This document shows, piece by piece, positions 59,968-64,000 of a DNA stretch of 64,000 nt. Each line of letters opens with the position of its first letter. Position 1 is the first letter of the stretch. The notes under the pieces are model-generated. The model saw nothing but the letters and a program-made list of their open reading frames with translations. It did no database searches and had not been told where the DNA came from. The stretch is from Paenibacillus piri (GTDB taxonomy: Bacteria > Bacillota > Bacilli > Paenibacillales > NBRC-103111). The translations under genes were made by a program, and so were the position numbers. Location of the stretch: positions 43,250 through 107,249 of the forward strand of contig NZ_SMRT01000021.1 of NCBI RefSeq assembly GCF_004354045.1, written 5' to 3'.

Positions 59968-60906
59968 ATGAAAGCGACGATCGTGCTAGGCGGGAACATG
60001 TATGATGACTCCAGTATCGAGCATTTTTTGAAGGATGCGGCCGCTATCGGCTATGAAGGTGTAGAAATCCGGGGCGTCGGCGAATTAAAGGACAGCCGTA
60101 TTCCGAAAGAACGCGCAGAGCAGATTAAAGCTTTGCTTGACGGATACAAGCTGACGCCAACCAATCTTTCGTTGTTCTCCGGCGGATTTGCCTGCAATAC
60201 CGAGGAGGAGAACAAGGAAGAGCTTCTTAAATGGGAGCGTTATCTTGATTTTGCTTCCACCATCGGATGCGGCATGATGAGATTGAATCCGGGCTTCCAG
60301 CATTCCGACGAAGTATCCAAGGAAGATTTGGCGAAGACGGTTCAATGGTTCCGGAAATGCGCCGATCTGGCCAACGAGCGGAATATACGCGCCGTCATCG
60401 AAATCCATCACGGGACGCTTTGCGACACCGCGGAAGCTTCCATCGCGTTTGTCGAGGCGGTCGAACGCAGCAACGTAGGATTGATTCTCGATCCCGTTAA
60501 TATGTACCAGGTGCCGACCGAATACGGGATTTCCGCGATTGAGCGTTTAAAGCCTTACCTGTTCAACGTGCACATCAAAGATATTGTAGAAATGAAAGGC
60601 ACTCAATATCCATGGTCGTTTGAGTATAACGATTATGTGCCGCATATCGGACGGTATCACCGGGTTATTCCCAAGGAGAACAAAACGGAAGAGCGCTTTT
60701 TCTGCCACCGGCTCATCAATCAGGGCGGAATCGACTGGTACGAAGTGTTCCGCGGGTTGGAGCAAATCGATTACAACGGTTATCTCACCATTGAAAGCGT
60801 CAGCAAGCCGGGCTCCGATCTTCCCGTGCACACCGAGCTCGCGCAGCAATGCTACAACGATCTGCAGCATTTGCTGAGCATCACCAAATCGAATGTGACT
60901 GTTTGA
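59968..60906 (+). CDS. Sugar phosphate isomerase/epimerase family protein
   Basis: A 312-residue xylose-isomerase-like TIM barrel (AP_endonuc_2). IGYEGVEIRGVGELKD is at the first strands. AVIEIHHGTLCDTAE (metal-binding Glu and His), VGLILDPVNMYQVP, LFNVHIKDIVEMKG (His metal ligand) and YLTIESVSKPG (Glu) match the four metal sites. It probably interconverts keto- and aldo-sugars or inositol intermediates. GGAGGGG precedes ATG 59968. It is followed 36 bases later by a second enzyme of the same superfamily. Confidence 0.87.
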   Translation: MKATIVLGGNMYDDSSIEHFLKDAAAIGYEGVEIRGVGELKDSRIPKERAEQIKALLDGYKLTPTNLSLFSGGFACNTEEENKEELLKWERYLDFASTIGCGMMRLNPGFQHSDEVSKEDLAKTVQWFRKCADLANERNIRAVIEIHHGTLCDTAEASIAFVEAVERSNVGLILDPVNMYQVPTEYGISAIERLKPYLFNVHIKDIVEMKGTQYPWSFEYNDYVPHIGRYHRVIPKENKTEERFFCHRLINQGGIDWYEVFRGLEQIDYNGYLTIESVSKPGSDLPVHTELAQQCYNDLQHLLSITKSNVTV

Positions 60907-60942
60907 AGCGTCAAATCGTTCAACTAAAGGAGTGTAACGGTC

Positions 60943-61743
60943 GTGGAAAAACCGGAAAAGCCATTTTTATATTCGCTGTTCGTCAAGCATTGGAAAGACA
61001 AGTCCGCACCGGAGCTGGGCCGCTTTGTAAGCGGTATCGGCTTCGACGGTGTCGAGCTTCCGATTCGCGCCGGGTTTCAGGTAGAGCCTGAAACGGCGGG
61101 TCGGACGCTGCCGGCCTTTGCCAAGCAGCTCGCCGAGCAGGGCGTCCGCATATTCAGCGTAGCGGCTTCTACCGACGAAGCGATATTCGCTGCATGCGCG
61201 GAGGCGGGAGTCCCGGTCATCCGGATCATGGTCAACATCGATCAGGACGGCTATAAGGCGACGGAGGAACGGACCAAGCGAAAGCTGGAGCAGCTCGTGC
61301 CGCTATGCGAGAAGTACGGCGTGAAGGTTGGCGTTCAGCAGCATTATGGCAGCTACATCATCGACTCCAACGGCATCATGCGGCTGATGGACTCGATCGA
61401 CCCCGCTCATGTCGGCGTCGTCTGGGATGCGGCGCATGACGCGTTTGCCGGACAACAGCCTGAATACGGCCTGGATATCGTCTGGTCCCATCTCGCTATG
61501 GTCAACCTGAAAAACGGATTTTTCATCCGCAGCAACGGACCCGAAGCCGAAACCGCAGAGTGGAAGCGTCATTTTACAACCGGGCGGCACGGAATGGCGC
61601 ATTGGCCGCGCATTGCCCACTATGTGAAGGAACGAAGCTACCGGGGCGTTATTTGCTTAACCGCGGAGTACAGCGATCTGGACAACAAGGACCGCTATAT
61701 CGCCGAAGATCTCGCTTATGCGAAGTCGCTGTTCAACGTTTAA
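60943..61743 (+). CDS. Sugar phosphate isomerase/epimerase family protein (second)
   Basis: A 266-residue AP_endonuc_2-type barrel, smaller than the upstream paralogue. GFDGVELPIRAGFQVEP is near the N-terminus, VKVGVQQHYGSYIID, HVGVVWDAAHDAFAGQQP and LAMVNLKNGFF follow in order, and the late metal Glu is in VICLTAEYSDL. GTG 60943 is well supported by AAAGGAGTG. Sequence identity with the upstream protein is low, so the two likely catalyse successive steps. The permease genes follow 64 bases downstream. Confidence 0.85.
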   Translation: MEKPEKPFLYSLFVKHWKDKSAPELGRFVSGIGFDGVELPIRAGFQVEPETAGRTLPAFAKQLAEQGVRIFSVAASTDEAIFAACAEAGVPVIRIMVNIDQDGYKATEERTKRKLEQLVPLCEKYGVKVGVQQHYGSYIIDSNGIMRLMDSIDPAHVGVVWDAAHDAFAGQQPEYGLDIVWSHLAMVNLKNGFFIRSNGPEAETAEWKRHFTTGRHGMAHWPRIAHYVKERSYRGVICLTAEYSDLDNKDRYIAEDLAYAKSLFNV

Positions 61744-61806
61744 CGAATCAGGCAATGGTTAACGTTTCAAACCGAACTACAGATTTCAAGAAGGAGGTGC
61801 AGCATC

Positions 61807-62772
61807 ATGTCGGCTCAAAGCGAAATCCAAATGGGCAGTCTTGCAGAAAATGCACCGAAAAGCAAATGGAAGCATGTCATGCACGGACTCAGAAGAGATA
61901 AATTTTTATATTTGCTGATTACTCCCGGTGTCTTGTTCTTTCTTATTTTTAAATATGTGCCGATGTGGGGAGTCATTATAGCCTTTCAGGACTATTCGCC
62001 TTACCTGGGCGTGATGGAAAGTCAGTGGGTTGGCTTCGAGCATTTTATCCGCTTCTTTTCCAATCAAGATTTTTACCTGCTGTTCCGGAACACGATGGCG
62101 ATCAGTTTGCTGAGTCTGATCTTCTTTTTCCCGCTGCCGATCTTGCTGTCGCTGCTGTTGAACGAACTGCGCAATGAAGTTTATAAAAAATGGATCCAAT
62201 CGATCGTCTACATGCCGCATTTTCTGTCATGGGTCATTATTGCGGGGATTACGTTTTTGCTGTTGTCGCAGTCGTCGGGTGTTGTCAACAAGATGCTGGT
62301 CAGCTTCGGGTTCGCCAAATACGACTTTTTAACGAATGAAAACAATTTTTGGGCGCTGCTCACCATTCAAAATATTTGGAAAGAGACCGGTTGGGGAACG
62401 ATCATTTTCCTGGCAGCCATCGCCGGTGTAGATCCCCAGCTGTATGAAGCGGCTAAAATGGACGGAGCCAACCGTATACGCCAAGCGTGGCACGTTACGC
62501 TGCCCGCGATTCGCAGTGTTATTATCGTATTGTTCATTTTGCGGCTCGGCCACATTATGGACGTCGGCTTCGAGCAAGTATTCCTGATGATGAACGGCGC
62601 CGTGTCGAATGTCGCGGATGTTTTCGAAACCTACGTGTACCGCCTTGGAATTCAGCAGGGACAATTCAGCTTTAGCACCGCTGTCGGTTTGTTCAAATCC
62701 GTCGTCGGACTGATTCTGGTCATTGTGGCTAACAAGCTGGCCAAACGTTTTGGCGAAGAAGGCGTGTATTAA
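61807..62772 (+). CDS. LplB-type CUT1 sugar ABC transporter permease
   Basis: A 321-residue permease with a cytosolic N-terminus and six membrane segments. The opening LYLLITPGVLFFLIFKYVPM and WGVIIAFQDYSPYLG are diagnostic of the LplB/YteP branch. The EAA loop is YEAAKMDGANRIRQAWHVT. AAGGAGGTG precedes ATG 61807. It pairs with the LplC-type protein encoded next. This branch typically imports complex plant oligosaccharides, with a large binding protein that is missing here. Confidence 0.9.
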   Translation: MSAQSEIQMGSLAENAPKSKWKHVMHGLRRDKFLYLLITPGVLFFLIFKYVPMWGVIIAFQDYSPYLGVMESQWVGFEHFIRFFSNQDFYLLFRNTMAISLLSLIFFFPLPILLSLLLNELRNEVYKKWIQSIVYMPHFLSWVIIAGITFLLLSQSSGVVNKMLVSFGFAKYDFLTNENNFWALLTIQNIWKETGWGTIIFLAAIAGVDPQLYEAAKMDGANRIRQAWHVTLPAIRSVIIVLFILRLGHIMDVGFEQVFLMMNGAVSNVADVFETYVYRLGIQQGQFSFSTAVGLFKSVVGLILVIVANKLAKRFGEEGVY

Positions 62773-62802
62773 TCGCTTATTATCGGTAACGGGGTGAAAA
62801 AA

Positions 62803-63684
62803 ATGAAACAAAGCATAGGTGACCGCATATTTGATACGGCTAACGTGATTGTGCTGGCTCTCGTAGGGGTCGTAACGTTATTTCCTCTTTATTATGTGTT
62901 CGTCGTATCATTTACCGATCCGGCGGAATATATCCAGAAACAGGGATATATTTTATTCCCGCAAAAATGGACGCTCGATTCGTATAAATATTTGTTGTCC
63001 ACTTCAGCGTTTCAGAACGCGACATTCATCAGCGGTTTTCTGGCGACTGTCGGAACCGCGCTGAGTCTGGTCGTAACGGCCGCTCTCGCCTACGGCTTGT
63101 CCCGCAAGCGATTGCAGGGCAGAAGAATTATTATGCTGATGATTTTGATCACGCTTTTGTTCAGCCCGGGTCTGATCCCGCCTTATCTGCTTATTCGCGA
63201 TTTGGGCCTGATCAACAGCATCTGGTCGCTTATCGTGCCGGTGCTGACCAGCGGCTGGTATGTCATCCTGATGAAAAGCTTTTTTGACAGCATTCCGGTG
63301 GAGCTGGAGGAATCGGCCGTCATCGACGGTTCGACCGATATCGGCGTCTTCTTCCGGATCGTGCTTCCGCTGTCGCTTCCGGCGCTTGCCGCGTTCGGAC
63401 TCTTTTATGCAGTAGCTTATTGGAACACATTCTTTAGTGCGGTATTGTACATCAACGATTATGCCAAGTGGCCGCTTCAGCTTGTGCTGCGCAATATGCT
63501 GATCGACTCGTCGACACAGGCGGGGGGCTCGGCAGCGGCGGAGATGATGGCCGAACAAAATATCCCTACCGAAACTTTAAAAATGGCTGCGGTCGTCATC
63601 GCGACAGTTCCAATCCTGTGTGTTTATCCGTTCCTGCAAAAGCATTTTGCCAAAGGTGTCATGCTGGGCTCGGTGAAAGGATAA
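62803..63684 (+). CDS. LplC-type CUT1 sugar ABC transporter permease
   Basis: A 293-residue partner permease: LVGVVTLFPLYYVFVVSFTD at the start, six membrane segments, EAA loop EESAVIDGSTDIGVFFRIV, and the C-terminal KHFAKGVMLGSVKG. ATG 62803 follows GGGGTG; GTG 62794 is the alternative. In most genomes the binding protein gene comes next, but here an IS110-type element lies 190 bases downstream. Confidence 0.9.
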   Translation: MKQSIGDRIFDTANVIVLALVGVVTLFPLYYVFVVSFTDPAEYIQKQGYILFPQKWTLDSYKYLLSTSAFQNATFISGFLATVGTALSLVVTAALAYGLSRKRLQGRRIIMLMILITLLFSPGLIPPYLLIRDLGLINSIWSLIVPVLTSGWYVILMKSFFDSIPVELEESAVIDGSTDIGVFFRIVLPLSLPALAAFGLFYAVAYWNTFFSAVLYINDYAKWPLQLVLRNMLIDSSTQAGGSAAAEMMAEQNIPTETLKMAAVVIATVPILCVYPFLQKHFAKGVMLGSVKG

Positions 63685-63875
63685 TCAGTATTTAAATGAA
63701 TGAGCCCAGCGGTGATATGTCAAGGGGATGATCGATAAGAATTGGAAAAAACATTGCCTAAAGCGTACCCAGAGCTGAAAAAAGACATCACTAAACTAAC
63801 CCCACCATTTAGTCTAAATTTTCAGACTATTTACAGGCATGGGCAACATGTAAAAAGAGTAGAAATCTGGAAATC

Positions 63876-63998
63876 CTATGGATTCCTCCTCTCGGGTGGT
63901 GTGTACATTTTGTTGGTCTTCAGTAGCATGAATACCAACCGTACCAATTTTCGTGCAGATAGGACGAGGGCTCTTTTGTGCTTATGCTTCGGGACTTC
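63876..63998 (-). mobile_element. IS110 family transposase, C-terminal part (continues past the window)
   Basis: On the minus strand, from base 63998 to the TAG at 63878-63876, 40 residues read KHKRALVLSARKLVRLVF and then MLLKTNKMYTPPE. This is the conserved end of IS110/IS116-family transposases (TARKLVRLVFALL....LYxPP). The rest lies beyond base 64000. The roughly 130 bases between the stop and about 63745 would be the IS end, which in this family lacks long inverted repeats. It follows the LplC gene closely. Confidence 0.75.
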
Positions 63999-64000
63999 AT

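Overview
The window looks like a chromosomal segment of a Paenibacillus-like member of the Bacillota. This is an inference. It rests on strong AGGAGG-type ribosome binding sites, frequent GTG and TTG starts, sigma-A promoters, CcpA cre boxes, CUT1 sugar transporters encoded without their own ATPase, families such as DUF1516, DUF2680 and DUF445, and short dispersed hairpin repeats. No rRNA, tRNA, prophage or CRISPR array was seen. An IS110-type transposase tail runs off the right edge.

Layout. 1-2.1 kb: end of an RND efflux pump and its lipoprotein adaptor, then a PadR regulator and a small membrane protein. 3.4-6.7 kb: a glycan cassette (two glycosyltransferases, a DegT aminotransferase and a PglD-type acyltransferase) joined by 8-nt overlaps. 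6.8-14.3 kb: a DeoR regulator divergent from an SDR, a secreted phosphoesterase, a two-subunit fumarase, two tiny proteins, an iron-type dehydrogenase and guanine deaminase. 14.4-19.9 kb: a membrane phosphoesterase, then a ugpA-E-B-Q operon for glycerol-3-phosphate or glycerophosphodiester uptake, preceded by a short terminated RNA and two cre boxes. 20-26.4 kb: an MFS exporter and TetR regulator with twin operators, two methyltransferases (one fused to a MerR regulator), and an NmrA/HxlR pair. 26.5-33.1 kb: exoA, a SWIM-SNF2 helicase, a PrmC-like methyltransferase of actinobacterial type, and an SDR.

33.4-37.6 kb: a CUT1 transporter with mannonate dehydratase, probably for uronate-containing sugars. 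37.9-40.3 kb: GNAT, epimerase and thioesterase. 40.5-42 kb: a protein whose N-terminus resembles tags of contractile-injection-system effectors and whose C-terminal half looks like a PI3/4-kinase-type fold; I consider it the most novel gene here. 42.1-44.8 kb: hrpB. 45.2-50 kb: an ArsR-type regulator divergent from a GH51 arabinofuranosidase, an APH-type kinase and a lactonase-like amidohydrolase. 50-58.4 kb: repeats, a PhyH dioxygenase, a secreted repeat protein, a UAP-type uridylyltransferase, a BASS transporter and a DUF445 protein. 58.5-63.7 kb: a ROK repressor, two TIM-barrel sugar isomerases and LplB/LplC permeases, cut off by the IS110 element before any binding protein.

Taken together the genes describe a plant-polymer-degrading soil bacterium, with uptake systems for glycerophosphodiesters, uronates, arabinose polymers and other sugars under CcpA and local regulators. 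The most unusual non-coding signal is a two-hairpin element present twice (8574-8685 and 27716-27828). One of its helices differs in sequence between the copies but stays fully paired.
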